A model generated the notes under the pieces. The model did not search any database and had not been told where the DNA came from. It saw nothing but the letters and a program-made list of their open reading frames with translations. A stretch of DNA of 64,000 bases. Origin: Legionella antarctica. GTDB lineage: Bacteria > Pseudomonadota > Gammaproteobacteria > Legionellales > Legionellaceae. The stretch spans positions 2,897,001-2,961,000 of the forward strand of contig NZ_AP022839.1 of NCBI RefSeq assembly GCF_011764505.1, in the 5' to 3' direction. The position numbers and the translations under genes were made by a program. Positions 17,487-27,343 of this stretch are shown one piece after another; the stretch's first letter is position 1; every line of letters begins with the position of its first letter.

Positions 17487-18857
17487 ATGAAAAAACTGCT
17501 GTTATTTTGTATGGTTACTCTGAGTCTGTCAACACCCTGTTTTGCAATAGACCTTATGGATATCTACAAACAAGCTCTTGAAAATGATACGGTGTTTAAA
17601 AATGCATATGATACTTATATGTCCAGCACAGAAGCCATTCCTCAAGCTCGATCGGCACTTTTTCCCCAGGTAGGTATCAATACCCAGGCAGGTCGCAACG
17701 TACAACTCATTTCAGACGGTACCTTTGGTGTCAACGTTTACTACAGTAATACTCAATGGCAAGTGACTGCTTCTCAAGCTGTTTTTAATTATCAGGCATG
17801 GGCAAAGGTACAACAAGCAAAAGCATCGGTAAAAGCATCCCAGGCAACTTTTAATGACGCAGCTCAAAATTTAATTTTAAGAACCGCAAAGGCCTATTTT
17901 GAAGTGTTACTGGCCAAAGATACCCTTGAATTTGCAGAAGCAAAAAAGCGGGCAAACAAACGCCAATTGGATCAGGCAACTCAGCGTTTTAATGTTGGGC
18001 TGGATGCCATAACGTCTGTATACGAAGCCCAGGCCGCGTTCGATCAATCTGTTGCCACAGTCATTTCTGCGCGAAATAACCAAATCAATCAAAATGAAAA
18101 CCTGAGAAAACTAACCAATCACGTTTATGAAGGCTTGGCACGCTTGCGTGATAGCACCATTCCCTTGGTTAAACCTGAGCCTGATGATGTAAATCAGTGG
18201 ATTGATACAGGACTTAAGCAAAATTACAAATTATATGCAGCAAAATACAATCTTGAAGTTGCTAAAGAAAATGTGAAAGCACTATCAGCAGGTAATTGGC
18301 CTGTTTTCGCCATTCAAAGTAATGCCACACAAACGCGTAATATTGCCAATGGTCCTGACACTTTTTTCGTTCCTGCCAAGCAAACTCAAGCAAACGTTGC
18401 CCTAGCGATGAATTTCCCGATTTTCCAGGGAGGATTAGTTCAATCACAAACACGTCAGGCGCAATTTAATTTCCAGGGCAGCAGCGAACAAATGGAACAA
18501 ACCTACAGAGATGTAGTTGTAAACAGTCATATAGCATTTAATACAATTACCGATGGAATCAGCAAAGTAAAAGCTGACAGGCAAACTATTATTTCCCAAA
18601 AAAACTCGCTGGATAGTACTGAGGCTCAATTTGAGGTTGGTACGCGCACCATGGTTGACGTCGTTAATGCACAACAACGCCTTTTTGAAGCCCAGGAGCA
18701 ATTGGCAAGTGATCAGTATAATCTGATCAACTCCATGCTCACCTTAAAATACCTGGCCGGCACATTGAATGTAAATGATCTAGAGCTGGTTAATTCATGG
18801 TTAGCTACTACACGAGTAAAAGGATTTGATTCTGTAGCAAGCGATGCCTCCAAATAA
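17487..18857 (+). CDS. tolC: TolC-family outer-membrane efflux protein
   Basis: TolC forms a trimeric outer-membrane channel and periplasmic tunnel used by type I secretion systems and efflux pumps. The 456-residue protein has a signal peptide ending PCFA, then [20 protein letters not shown] and two repeated OEP domains. The first has [17 protein letters not shown] and [14 protein letters not shown], and the second has [16 protein letters not shown] and [20 protein letters not shown]. The start follows AGGAAG. It is likely co-transcribed with the Pcm-like gene upstream and with ttcA 17 bp downstream. Legionella uses TolC for type I export of RtxA and for drug and bile efflux. Confidence 0.92.
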   Translation: MKKLLLFCMVTLSLSTPCFAIDLMDIYKQALENDTVFKNAYDTYMSSTEAIPQARSALFPQVGINTQAGRNVQLISDGTFGVNVYYSNTQWQVTASQAVFNYQAWAKVQQAKASVKASQATFNDAAQNLILRTAKAYFEVLLAKDTLEFAEAKKRANKRQLDQATQRFNVGLDAITSVYEAQAAFDQSVATVISARNNQINQNENLRKLTNHVYEGLARLRDSTIPLVKPEPDDVNQWIDTGLKQNYKLYAAKYNLEVAKENVKALSAGNWPVFAIQSNATQTRNIANGPDTFFVPAKQTQANVALAMNFPIFQGGLVQSQTRQAQFNFQGSSEQMEQTYRDVVVNSHIAFNTITDGISKVKADRQTIISQKNSLDSTEAQFEVGTRTMVDVVNAQQRLFEAQEQLASDQYNLINSMLTLKYLAGTLNVNDLELVNSWLATTRVKGFDSVASDASK

Positions 18858-18874
18858 CTTATTCAGGATGTTCC

Positions 18875-19720
18875 ATGTCTTCTAATTTATCTTTAATTGA
18901 AAAAAAATTATTACATTACACCGGAAAAGCAATTGCTGATTTTAATATGATTCAGCGGGGAGACCGTGTCATGGTCTGTCTTTCCGGTGGTAAAGATTCT
19001 TTTACCATGTTAACAATTCTTGAGCATCTGCGACGCCGTTCGGGTAATAAATTTGAAGTATTTGCCTTTACCCTTGATCAAGCACAGCCAGGTTGGGATG
19101 ACTCAACTCTGCGCAACTGGCTTGCAGATAAAAAAATTCCCTATGAAATACTTACCCGGGATACCTACAGCATAGTAAAAGAAAAAGTTCCTGAAGGGAA
19201 AACCTATTGTTCCTTATGCTCACGATTACGACGTGGAATTATCTATCGCTATGCTGAAGAAAAAGGGTATACCAAAATCGCACTGGGTCACCATCGCGAT
19301 GACTTGATCCGCACTTTAATGATGTCTATCTTCTACAATGGCGATATCAGATCAATGCCACCCAAGTTACTTAGTGATAATAAAAAACATATAGTCATTC
19401 GTCCCATGTGCTATGTTCAGGAAAAAGATATAATTACTTTTGCTAATGAACAGGCATTTCCAATTATTCCCTGCAATCTATGTGGCTCCCAGGAAAATTT
19501 GATGCGTAAGAAAGTGGGTCGTTTGATCGATCAGCTGGGTGCTGAAAATCCCAAAGTACCCAGTAACATCCTTCACGCTCTCCAAAGCCTCAAACCAAGC
19601 CAACTAATGGATCAAAGCATGTGGAATTTCAAAAATCTGGAGAAAGAATTAATAACTCCTAATCCTGTCGATGAGTCAGAAGTATTCCAAGCAGATGAGT
19701 TTGAAGTTATTGAGGAGTAG
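18875..19720 (+). CDS. ttcA: tRNA 2-thiocytidine biosynthesis protein TtcA
   Basis: TtcA inserts sulfur at C2 of cytidine-32 in certain tRNAs, using ATP and a [4Fe-4S] cluster. The 281-residue protein has the PP-loop [13 protein letters not shown] near residue 35 and the two cysteine motifs that hold the cluster, [10 protein letters not shown] and [14 protein letters not shown], with [13 protein letters not shown] between them. Length and order are normal. It lies close behind tolC on the same strand. Confidence 0.95.
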   Translation: MSSNLSLIEKKLLHYTGKAIADFNMIQRGDRVMVCLSGGKDSFTMLTILEHLRRRSGNKFEVFAFTLDQAQPGWDDSTLRNWLADKKIPYEILTRDTYSIVKEKVPEGKTYCSLCSRLRRGIIYRYAEEKGYTKIALGHHRDDLIRTLMMSIFYNGDIRSMPPKLLSDNKKHIVIRPMCYVQEKDIITFANEQAFPIIPCNLCGSQENLMRKKVGRLIDQLGAENPKVPSNILHALQSLKPSQLMDQSMWNFKNLEKELITPNPVDESEVFQADEFEVIEE

Positions 19721-19773
19721 CGTTTTTTGCAACAGGATAAGAAGTTATTCTATATATTTTAGAAATTGTCTAT

Positions 19774-19794
19774 CGGTGGGAGTCGAACCCACCG
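19774..19794 (-). other. Isolated tRNA T-arm-like hairpin
   Basis: On the minus strand CGGTGGG-TTCGACT-CCCACCG forms a perfect 7-bp stem with a 7-nt loop matching the T-loop consensus TTCRANY. The bases after it (CGATAGA) could be an acceptor 3' strand, and TCTATCA occurs ~95 nt upstream, but no D-arm or anticodon arm can be drawn. It looks like a tRNA 3' remnant, possibly an old attachment site, lying between ttcA and the 3' end of the large effector-like gene. Confidence 0.35.
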
Positions 19795-19879
19795 AAATTA
19801 ATACAATCAATAGGAAATGTTAATTTTTATCCCGGGTTATTTGAGCCAATTTATATACTGACTGATAGACCAGTGAATA

Positions 19880-22800
19880 TTAATTACGAATTACCAAGGG
19901 TTGTTCATTTATGCTCCCTGTACTTTCAGGCTCCTTGTCTTTTCTCTTTTTAAAGAAATTATTTACCCCTCCAATGATTTTATTCGTGGCATTAAATAGC
20001 TTATCGATAACACTAGTATCCATTTCCATTTCAAAACATCTGACTGAGTTGATATCATCAAAGTCATTAACAATCATTTGAGAAAAACACGAAAGCATGT
20101 AATTAAGAACCACCTCATCCTGATCTTTCTGACTCATCTTTTTAAAATCTCCGTCACTCTCTAATTTTTTCCACATGTAAAAATTAATGCTGCGTCCATG
20201 ATTAGGATCATAAAAATACGCAGTTTTTTTCTTTGGATCGTAACGTAAAAAGATTGCATGACCCCAAGATGCCTCATCTGGTGTTTGGGTGCCATCTTTT
20301 TTCATCGATTGATGCCCAATGGATATTTTTATAATTCCAGAATTTTTTAATTTTGACTTCTGTTGCTGAGTGACAGCGCTATAAAGTACTTGATAGATTG
20401 AAGTGCAACTGAAAGCGGGTTCATCTGCAAAACGCGCATCTGCATGTAGTTGTTGAATTTTCTTTAGATGAAGACGTTTTAACACAGCTTGAGATAGACC
20501 ATTGTTACTGGCTATCCCCACATCTACTTGATATAAAGCTTGGGTATAGCGATCTTGTGGTGAGATTTTCACTTCCGCTTTCCAGTGTAAATCTGAAAGT
20601 GTCTCATTTCGGGCTATGCTGGTCATTTCTCGAGTAATCACTCTGTAAGCATTTGCTTGACACACTCCATTTCCTAATATCTCGCAATCCCCGCCAATAA
20701 ATCCCTGAATATTTTCATACTGAATTGGATTTCCCCAAACCTTAAAAAATTCAATGTCTTGATTAACGTCTGTTGGCAGCATTGTTTGTATATGACTGGA
20801 AAACATACCATTTGAAGGGGATAGAACCTCTTTTACCTTGACATACTGATCCGTTAATACAGCCAACCTGTCTTTGTTGTCTGTAATTTTTTTATCTATA
20901 AAGCGACCTAAAGTATGCAACAGTCTGCTTTTTGATCGTTGCAAAGAGCTTTCAATATGCTGAGAGATATTTTCATTAGAGTCATTGAGTTTCTTTTTGC
21001 ATTTCTCAGATTCTTGTTCTATCAAATCACTTGCTGTTGAGAGAATTTCTTGTCTCGCTTTAGTTAGCATGTGAATCAAGGGAACTAAAGAAGGTTCACC
21101 ACCCGCAGCAATAATCTTTTCCTTCAAAGCCATGAGCTCAATCTGATGTTGCAGCTCTTTTAGTGTTGGGATCTCATTTTCGGCCTGACCATTAAGTACT
21201 GCATTTTGTATCACATGTTTGATTTTTTGCTGGACCAGCTCTTTATTCACTTTAATTTTGTTAGGGTCTAAGCCAAGAGCCGAAAAAACAGCCATTTCAT
21301 GTGGGTTTTGGAGGAATTTTTCAGGGTGCGCAATTTGCTGATGTACAAAGGCTCGCTTTAACACAAGAGAAAAATCCTCAAAATACTCTTTAGATAACTG
21401 AGTTAGAGCACGCTTTAACTTCGGGAACATTTTAATTACTACTTCTTCTTGAGCGGTAACCTCACCTTGCTTGAGTTTTACAGTTAATTTGGCCATTTCT
21501 TCATTGTATTGCTGGAGTGTCATTTCTCCTTGAGCATATGCGATAATACGAAGTTTATCAGACTCAGTCATCATCCGATGGCTATCACGAATGTCAGTTC
21601 CGATAACATCCCAATCGCAAATCATTAGTTCAGCTTTTTCTTTACCAGCAATAGATTCCAAGCGATCATAAAGATCGATAAGGGCTGCACGATTACACGC
21701 TGAGCGAACATTCACCACAAATTGATCCAGTACCAAAACATTCTTAGGGTTATCGTTTATTGCAGGTTTATCTGTCATATGCTCAATAACATGCTGAATG
21801 TCACGAACTATTACAGGAGCTAACCTGGCTGCATGGTCAACATGCTCGTCCTTCATCATCTGGGTTACTAGCTGTATCGGATTTGTATTAACCAGTGAGA
21901 GAGATTCAAGAACAGTATCTTCATCTGCGATTTTTTTTAATTGCACCGACAAGATTTGAAAAAATGCTTCATTATCTATTTGTTTTGAACCTGTTTCAGA
22001 ATGAGTTCGCTCGATTGCAACATCAAAACCCGCTGGTGAACCCTCCCACTTTTTTTTCATATCTTCAATCATAACTATCCTGCTATGCTGTTGCTCAGCA
22101 ACAAGAATTATTTTTTCCATAAACTCATTTATCTCAGATATTAAGCGTAATGGTGGCGTGTTATCATCAAGACGTTTGGAGGTAGGCCAGTGGCTTTCAT
22201 ACAATTGTTCAAAAGGTACATTTGAACAATATTCTGCGCATTTTTGTCTCAGTTGATCAAGGATGGTCGTGTTTATTACTGCTAACAACTGGTTAACTGA
22301 ACTTCGATGTATTGTTTGCCAATATTCAAAACTGTCAGGATGAATATTAAGCTGCATGCTGTCTGGAAACAGCTCTTTTTCTTTTATCAATTGTATAACA
22401 GCGGAACTATTAAAAGCACTTAATTTCTCAGGGCTGCTCCCTGGGTTAAAGCCTTGCCAAAGCTCAGCCAGATAAGTCTTGGGGCATGATTTCATTAAGG
22501 AGAAAGCATCTAAAGCCAATAACTCTTGCTTAAATTGCTCCAGATTAATGATCAGTTGCTGTTTGTATTCATTTATATTTGGAAGTGTATCTTGGTTCTG
22601 GGCATAAAAATGGCGTGCTGTTTTCTGAAAAAGCCATTTTTTCAGAACTTCGATATTAAAGATTCTTAATTGCTCCTCACTTACTTCCTGGGGCCAATCG
22701 CCATTCTTTTTCCAATAATCACCAGTATTAAAATAGTCACATATTTGTCGTAGAGAAATCACATCCTCTATGGATTCTAATGCAGTGGGAACTGCACTCA

Positions 22801-23005
22801 TCATCCATGCCATTTTAGGATTATATGCAACGTTTATTGCCTTTACATACTCTGAGAAGCGATTTGATTCAACATTATAGTTGTCATCATTTGTGTTAAC
22901 TGTAGGGTATATCTCTGGAGGTGGAGGTGGGATGAAATCTTCATCAATGAAGTGTGGAAAATCATAAACAAAAATATGTGTTCCACTAGATACATAAGAA
23001 GGCAT
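19880..23005 (-). CDS. Putative Dot/Icm effector with C-terminal YopT/C58-like cysteine protease
   Basis: A 1041-residue soluble protein with no signal peptide or membrane segment. Residues ~60-770 are helical and rich in charged residues, with possible coiled coils (for example around residues 640-720). I do not recognise this part. The C-terminal ~270 residues carry a papain-like triad in YopT/AvrPphB style: Cys782 in GNGVCQANAYRVI, His916 in SWGHAIFLRYDP and Asp933 in AYFYDPNHGR. The spacings (134 and 17 residues) are close to those of C58 proteases. The tail ends in a polar KKRKDKEPESTG stretch followed by INEQPLVIRN, compatible with a type IVB signal but not a textbook E-block. It stands alone on the minus strand. 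A conserved YopT domain in a Legionella-type large protein suggests a translocated effector cleaving host proteins. Confidence 0.7.
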   Translation of the reverse strand: MPSYVSSGTHIFVYDFPHFIDEDFIPPPPPEIYPTVNTNDDNYNVESNRFSEYVKAINVAYNPKMAWMMSAVPTALESIEDVISLRQICDYFNTGDYWKKNGDWPQEVSEEQLRIFNIEVLKKWLFQKTARHFYAQNQDTLPNINEYKQQLIINLEQFKQELLALDAFSLMKSCPKTYLAELWQGFNPGSSPEKLSAFNSSAVIQLIKEKELFPDSMQLNIHPDSFEYWQTIHRSSVNQLLAVINTTILDQLRQKCAEYCSNVPFEQLYESHWPTSKRLDDNTPPLRLISEINEFMEKIILVAEQQHSRIVMIEDMKKKWEGSPAGFDVAIERTHSETGSKQIDNEAFFQILSVQLKKIADEDTVLESLSLVNTNPIQLVTQMMKDEHVDHAARLAPVIVRDIQHVIEHMTDKPAINDNPKNVLVLDQFVVNVRSACNRAALIDLYDRLESIAGKEKAELMICDWDVIGTDIRDSHRMMTESDKLRIIAYAQGEMTLQQYNEEMAKLTVKLKQGEVTAQEEVVIKMFPKLKRALTQLSKEYFEDFSLVLKRAFVHQQIAHPEKFLQNPHEMAVFSALGLDPNKIKVNKELVQQKIKHVIQNAVLNGQAENEIPTLKELQHQIELMALKEKIIAAGGEPSLVPLIHMLTKARQEILSTASDLIEQESEKCKKKLNDSNENISQHIESSLQRSKSRLLHTLGRFIDKKITDNKDRLAVLTDQYVKVKEVLSPSNGMFSSHIQTMLPTDVNQDIEFFKVWGNPIQYENIQGFIGGDCEILGNGVCQANAYRVITREMTSIARNETLSDLHWKAEVKISPQDRYTQALYQVDVGIASNNGLSQAVLKRLHLKKIQQLHADARFADEPAFSCTSIYQVLYSAVTQQQKSKLKNSGIIKISIGHQSMKKDGTQTPDEASWGHAIFLRYDPKKKTAYFYDPNHGRSINFYMWKKLESDGDFKKMSQKDQDEVVLNYMLSCFSQMIVNDFDDINSVRCFEMEMDTSVIDKLFNATNKIIGGVNNFFKKRKDKEPESTGSINEQPLVIRN

Positions 23006-23321
23006 AATAATATCAACATAATTTAAACAATTTGTGCATTGTACATTAATGCATCGAAATTATACAACCAAATAATGCACTTATTTGTTAAATTATGCCC
23101 AAATAGGAACTTATCATTTCGGTAATTAACCAGCATACTGGACCAACTACATGACTTCGTTCTGTAGAGAACTCTTCAAACAGTATTTATCGTACTCGTT
23201 ACCTATTTATCCGTTTACCCATACAATGTGGTATTTTAATGCCTTTAAATTGGACAATTTTATTTATATTAACGTTGTTTTTGTATAGAAATTGAAAATT
23301 TGGGTATCATTAGCGTAAATT

Positions 23322-23350
23322 AACAAAGTGCGATAGAATCACACTTTGTT
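23322..23350. other. Hairpin in the 395-bp gap before the SulP-CA gene
   Basis: AACAAAGTG (23322-23330) pairs perfectly with CACTTTGTT (23342-23350) across 11 nt, about 50 bp before the start of the SulP-carbonic anhydrase gene. It could be a 5'-UTR stem or the end of an upstream transcript. The rest of 23006-23400 is AT-rich and presumably carries both divergent promoters; I see no ORF in it. Confidence 0.45.
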
Positions 23351-23400
23351 TATAAAATGAATTGCCAAGACTTAAACTACATACGCCACTAGGAATTTAG

Positions 23401-25707
23401 ATGAGACAACAGAAAATGAATACCCGTATATTTCGTATATATACTAAACGCTATTTAAAATTTGATATTGTGGCCGCGATAGTTGTATTTCTTGTAGCAA
23501 TACCTCTGTGTTTGGGTATAGCTTTGGCTTCTGGTGCCCCCTTATTTTCAGGAATATTAAGTGGAATCATAGGTGGTATTATCGTTGGTAGTTTAAGTGG
23601 CTCTCAGGTAAGTGTTAGCGGTCCTGCTGCGGGTATGGCTGCCGTTGTCGTGGCCGCAATTGTCCATTTGGGTGATTTCAATACTTTTTTGTTGGCTTTG
23701 GCTTTAGCAGGCATTCTCCAAATAGTGATTGGTATTTTTAAAGCAGGTTTCGTTGCCGATTATGTACCATCCAACGTTGTTCAAGGTTTACTTTGCGCCA
23801 TAGGCATTTTATTAATTATCAAACAATTACCATTAGCTTTCACTCTTTCAGCTGATTTTAATGAACTTAAAACCCATCTATTAGAAACCACAGAAGGTCT
23901 TACTTTAAGCCCTATATTAGCCCTGTACCACCATCATATCAATTCAGGTGCCATGTTAATTACCAGCATGTCTTTAGCTATTCTAATTTTCTTTGATTTA
24001 ACTAAAAATAAAATTTTGAAAGAAATTCCTGCTCCCATTATAGTTGTTATCATTGGCGTTTTCTTAAATCAAATTTTTATCTGGACCGATTTACCCTTAG
24101 TACAAAATTCTCCCCAACTGGTTAACATTCCGAAAACAACGGGTTTGCACGATTTCTTTAGTCATCTGGAATTTCCTCATTGGTCTTCCTGGTCTAATCC
24201 CCAAGTGTATCTCTATGCATTAATATTGGCTATTGTTGCTTCACTGGAGACCTTGCTAAATTTGAAAGCAGGAGATCGATTGGATAAAAAAAGACGCAAC
24301 AGTTCTTCTGATCAAGAGTTAATAGCCCAGGGAGTAGGTAATCTGACCGCGGGTTTAATTGGAGGGATTCCCATTACTTCAGTGATAATTAGAACGTCGA
24401 TCAACATACAGGCAGGTTCTAAAACCAGGGTTTCTACTATTCTACACGGTGTTTTTATCTTGATTGCGGTCATGCTCTTGCCGGGAGCTTTGAATAAAAT
24501 TCCCCTATCTTCTCTGGCGGCGATTTTAATCTACACTGGTTATAAATTAAATAAACCAGCCATTTATCGCCATATCTACTCTCAGGGTAGAGATCGGTTT
24601 ATCCCATTTATAGTAACCGTTGTGAGTATTATTGCTTTTAACCTACTTGCTGGAATTTTAATAGGTCTGTCTATTAGTCTGTTCTATATATTAAAATCAA
24701 ACAGCCAAACCCGAATCAATATCTTTAAAGAAATCTATCCCAATGGAGTTACCAGTCGTCTGGTGCTTCCGCAACAAATGACTTTCCTGAATAAAGCAGC
24801 TTTAGTTGCCGAATTGGAATCTATACCCAGATTTGCGCAACTTGTTATCGATGCGCGCTACAGCCAATACATTGATAAAGAAATTCTGGAGTTATTAGAT
24901 GTATTCAAAGACGAACAAGCACCCAGTAAACATATTTCTTTGAATTTAACTGGCTTCAAAGAAAGTTATAAAATTCATAACTACATCGATTTTATTAACG
25001 TCACTACTTATGACGTGCAATCAAACCTTACCCCGGCAGAAGTATTAAATATTTTGCATGAAGGAAATCAGCGTTTTCTTCACGACACCCGTATTCACCG
25101 CTCGAATCACATTGACATCAAACATACTGCTAAAATGCAACATCCTATAGCAGTTGTTCTTGCATGTATTGATTCAAGAGTGCCTGTAGAAACCATTTTT
25201 GATATGACTTTTGGTGATATATTTTGCGTGCGTATTGCCGGTAATGTCATTAATGCTGATATTCTGGCCAGTATCGAATATGCCTGTAAGGTAGTAGGAG
25301 CCAAGCTTATAGTTGTTTTAGGCCATACTCGATGTGGAGCTATCCAATCTGCCTGTGATGGAATCGAGGCAGGACATATTACTCAGTTACTTGCAAAAAT
25401 AAAGCCTGCTTTAAAAGCTGAAACCCAAACTGAGACTAACAGAACTGGGCTAAACACCGACTTTGTAAACCATGTTACAGAATTAAATATTGCGAATACG
25501 CTGCAATGTATTTACCTGCAAAGTGATATTGTAGGCACCATGATAAAAGAGGATGAAATTGGTATGGTAGGGGCGATGTATGATGTGAACAGCGGTAAAG
25601 TAAAATATAAAAACTATACTGAAGAACTGATTCAGCTGGACGTCAAATCAACTAAAGAATTAGCCAGCAAGCTTGACCAGGTTCTGCAAGAAGCAAAAAT
25701 AAACTGA
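23401..25707 (+). CDS. SulP-family transporter fused to beta-carbonic anhydrase
   Basis: A 768-residue fusion. Residues ~20-440 are a SulP anion-transporter membrane domain with about ten or more hydrophobic segments, including LSGSQVSVSGPAAGMAAVVV, VPSNVVQGLLCAIG and the conserved region ASLETLLNLKAGDRLDKKRR. Residues ~450-560 form a STAS-like linker (LVIDARYSQYIDKEILELL). Residues ~565-760 are a beta-carbonic anhydrase with the zinc ligands and dyad in CIDSR (Cys589, Asp591, Arg593) and GHTRCG (His642, Cys645). Such fusions probably move bicarbonate and interconvert it with CO2 at the inner membrane. AGGA lies just before the first ATG (23401); a second ATG at 23416 is possible. It appears monocistronic. 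Confidence 0.9.
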   Translation: MRQQKMNTRIFRIYTKRYLKFDIVAAIVVFLVAIPLCLGIALASGAPLFSGILSGIIGGIIVGSLSGSQVSVSGPAAGMAAVVVAAIVHLGDFNTFLLALALAGILQIVIGIFKAGFVADYVPSNVVQGLLCAIGILLIIKQLPLAFTLSADFNELKTHLLETTEGLTLSPILALYHHHINSGAMLITSMSLAILIFFDLTKNKILKEIPAPIIVVIIGVFLNQIFIWTDLPLVQNSPQLVNIPKTTGLHDFFSHLEFPHWSSWSNPQVYLYALILAIVASLETLLNLKAGDRLDKKRRNSSSDQELIAQGVGNLTAGLIGGIPITSVIIRTSINIQAGSKTRVSTILHGVFILIAVMLLPGALNKIPLSSLAAILIYTGYKLNKPAIYRHIYSQGRDRFIPFIVTVVSIIAFNLLAGILIGLSISLFYILKSNSQTRINIFKEIYPNGVTSRLVLPQQMTFLNKAALVAELESIPRFAQLVIDARYSQYIDKEILELLDVFKDEQAPSKHISLNLTGFKESYKIHNYIDFINVTTYDVQSNLTPAEVLNILHEGNQRFLHDTRIHRSNHIDIKHTAKMQHPIAVVLACIDSRVPVETIFDMTFGDIFCVRIAGNVINADILASIEYACKVVGAKLIVVLGHTRCGAIQSACDGIEAGHITQLLAKIKPALKAETQTETNRTGLNTDFVNHVTELNIANTLQCIYLQSDIVGTMIKEDEIGMVGAMYDVNSGKVKYKNYTEELIQLDVKSTKELASKLDQVLQEAKIN

Positions 25708-25856
25708 CCGAAACTCTCTTTGTGGTATCAATAGCGCATGGTAGTGCAAAGTATGTTAAAAGACACACGCTTTTTGTAATATACTGTGATAGAGAGGATA
25801 CGATCAAAGACCTCAACTTAGTTGAGCAGGGATAACGCTCTAAGAAAGGTAATTAT

Positions 25857-27335
25857 ATGTCTTTTTTTCGCTTCTTAAATGGATTCAATCAGTTGTTTAA
25901 CCGAGGCTATGATCGAAATGATAGTCTCATCGTTTCTGAATTGAGATTACGTCAAATTGAAGATTTTGAGAAACAATTTCAAAAAAACCAAGAGGCGCTC
26001 TACTATTCCAAAGAAATGCTACAAGACATAGCCAATAAAAAATTGAGGGCATTATTACATCACGCCAAATCAAAATCTCGTTGGTATAAAAAAACCCTGG
26101 CAAAAATCAATGTAGAGAATTTTACCAAAGAGCGATTGGTCGATCTTCCTACTATAAATAAAACTATTCTAATGGAACATTGGGATGCAATAGTAACCAA
26201 CCCCAAGCTTTCACTAGCCTTGGTTGAAAAGCATCTGAGTAAAAAAAGTGATAAGACCGACACCATGTATCTATTCTCCCGTTATCATGTAGTTTCAACT
26301 GGAGGAAGTAGTGGCAAACGAGGCATATTTATTTATGATTGGGATGAATGGATTACATTTCACACATCGTTTATCCGCTATCCGCTCTACAATAATGAAC
26401 GCACGTATCTTGTAACTAGCAAACTGAATACAAATCCCAAAATTGTTAGTTTGTTTGTAACAAATACGGCAGTTGCAGCCTACTCATTAGCAAAAACCTT
26501 TTGGCGAAATGATGAAAGTGTGTATTTTCTGCCCATGGCGGTGACGCCATTAAACATAGTTATTGCTCGTCTCAACCAAATTATGCCTGATATCTTAACT
26601 GCAGCCCCTTCATATCTTCACAAAGTATGTCAATTAGTTCAAAAAAGACAAATAAAAATTGAGCCCAAGATCATTTTTATTGGTGGAGAGCCACTTTTTG
26701 AGCAAACCCAGGCTTTAATCAAAGAAACTTGGCCTAAAGTACATATTTTTAATCTATTTGGTTGTACTGAAGGAGTAACGGGGCTAAATTGCCGAGCCAA
26801 TACAGATGAGATGCATCTGAATGAGGATCTATGTATTGTCGAGCCGCTGGATGAACAAAATCGCCCTGTTGATCTAGGGATTATGGCGTCCAAAATTTAT
26901 TTAACCAATTTGTATAATTATACTTTGCCACTGATCCGTTATGAAAATTTCGATGATATTTTGTTTTTAAATAAAACCTGTGATTGTGGAATCCAGCATC
27001 AGCTTATAAGAGCCCCTAGAGGTCGTCCTGGATGTGACTTTAATTATCCCGGGAATATTTTTGTACATCATTCTCTTTTTTTACCACCGCTTTTGCTTGA
27101 AAAAAACATTCAAGAATATCAGGTGGAACAAACAAAGAAAGGGGTCAATATTAAGATTTTAGCCACTGGTTTTATAGACAAGTTAAAATTACAGGAAAAT
27201 ATACGATTACGACTAAGCAAAGCAGGCCTCTTTGATGCCAAAGTGAATATCATTGAGGTATCTGAAATAACCTATTTATATTCCGGTAAGCTAAATCGTT
27301 TTATACCTTTGAACCCTGATTCAGCTATTGAATAA
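25857..27335 (+). CDS. PaaK/CapK-like adenylate-forming ligase
   Basis: A 492-residue member of the phenylacetate-CoA ligase-like branch of adenylating enzymes, which activate a carboxylate as acyl-AMP and pass it to CoA or another acceptor. Visible motifs are the ATP loop VVSTGGSSGKRGIFI (about residue 145), AAPSYLHKVCQLV, FIGGEPLFEQTQ, FNLFGCTEGVTG for the nucleotide-binding region, LIRYENFDD, and the paired cysteines TCDCG typical of PaaK relatives. The N-terminal ~90 residues are helical. The substrate is unknown. It faces the ketosynthase gene with only 8 bp between stops, so functional membership in the cluster is likely but not certain. It could supply the starter acyl group for the ketosynthase. 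Confidence 0.75.
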   Translation: MSFFRFLNGFNQLFNRGYDRNDSLIVSELRLRQIEDFEKQFQKNQEALYYSKEMLQDIANKKLRALLHHAKSKSRWYKKTLAKINVENFTKERLVDLPTINKTILMEHWDAIVTNPKLSLALVEKHLSKKSDKTDTMYLFSRYHVVSTGGSSGKRGIFIYDWDEWITFHTSFIRYPLYNNERTYLVTSKLNTNPKIVSLFVTNTAVAAYSLAKTFWRNDESVYFLPMAVTPLNIVIARLNQIMPDILTAAPSYLHKVCQLVQKRQIKIEPKIIFIGGEPLFEQTQALIKETWPKVHIFNLFGCTEGVTGLNCRANTDEMHLNEDLCIVEPLDEQNRPVDLGIMASKIYLTNLYNYTLPLIRYENFDDILFLNKTCDCGIQHQLIRAPRGRPGCDFNYPGNIFVHHSLFLPPLLLEKNIQEYQVEQTKKGVNIKILATGFIDKLKLQENIRLRLSKAGLFDAKVNIIEVSEITYLYSGKLNRFIPLNPDSAIE

Positions 27336-27343
27336 TATAGAGG

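Noticed and set aside
19760-19870. A functional tRNA gene
   Set aside because: Only the T-arm is recognisable; no D-arm, anticodon arm or matching acceptor can be drawn.
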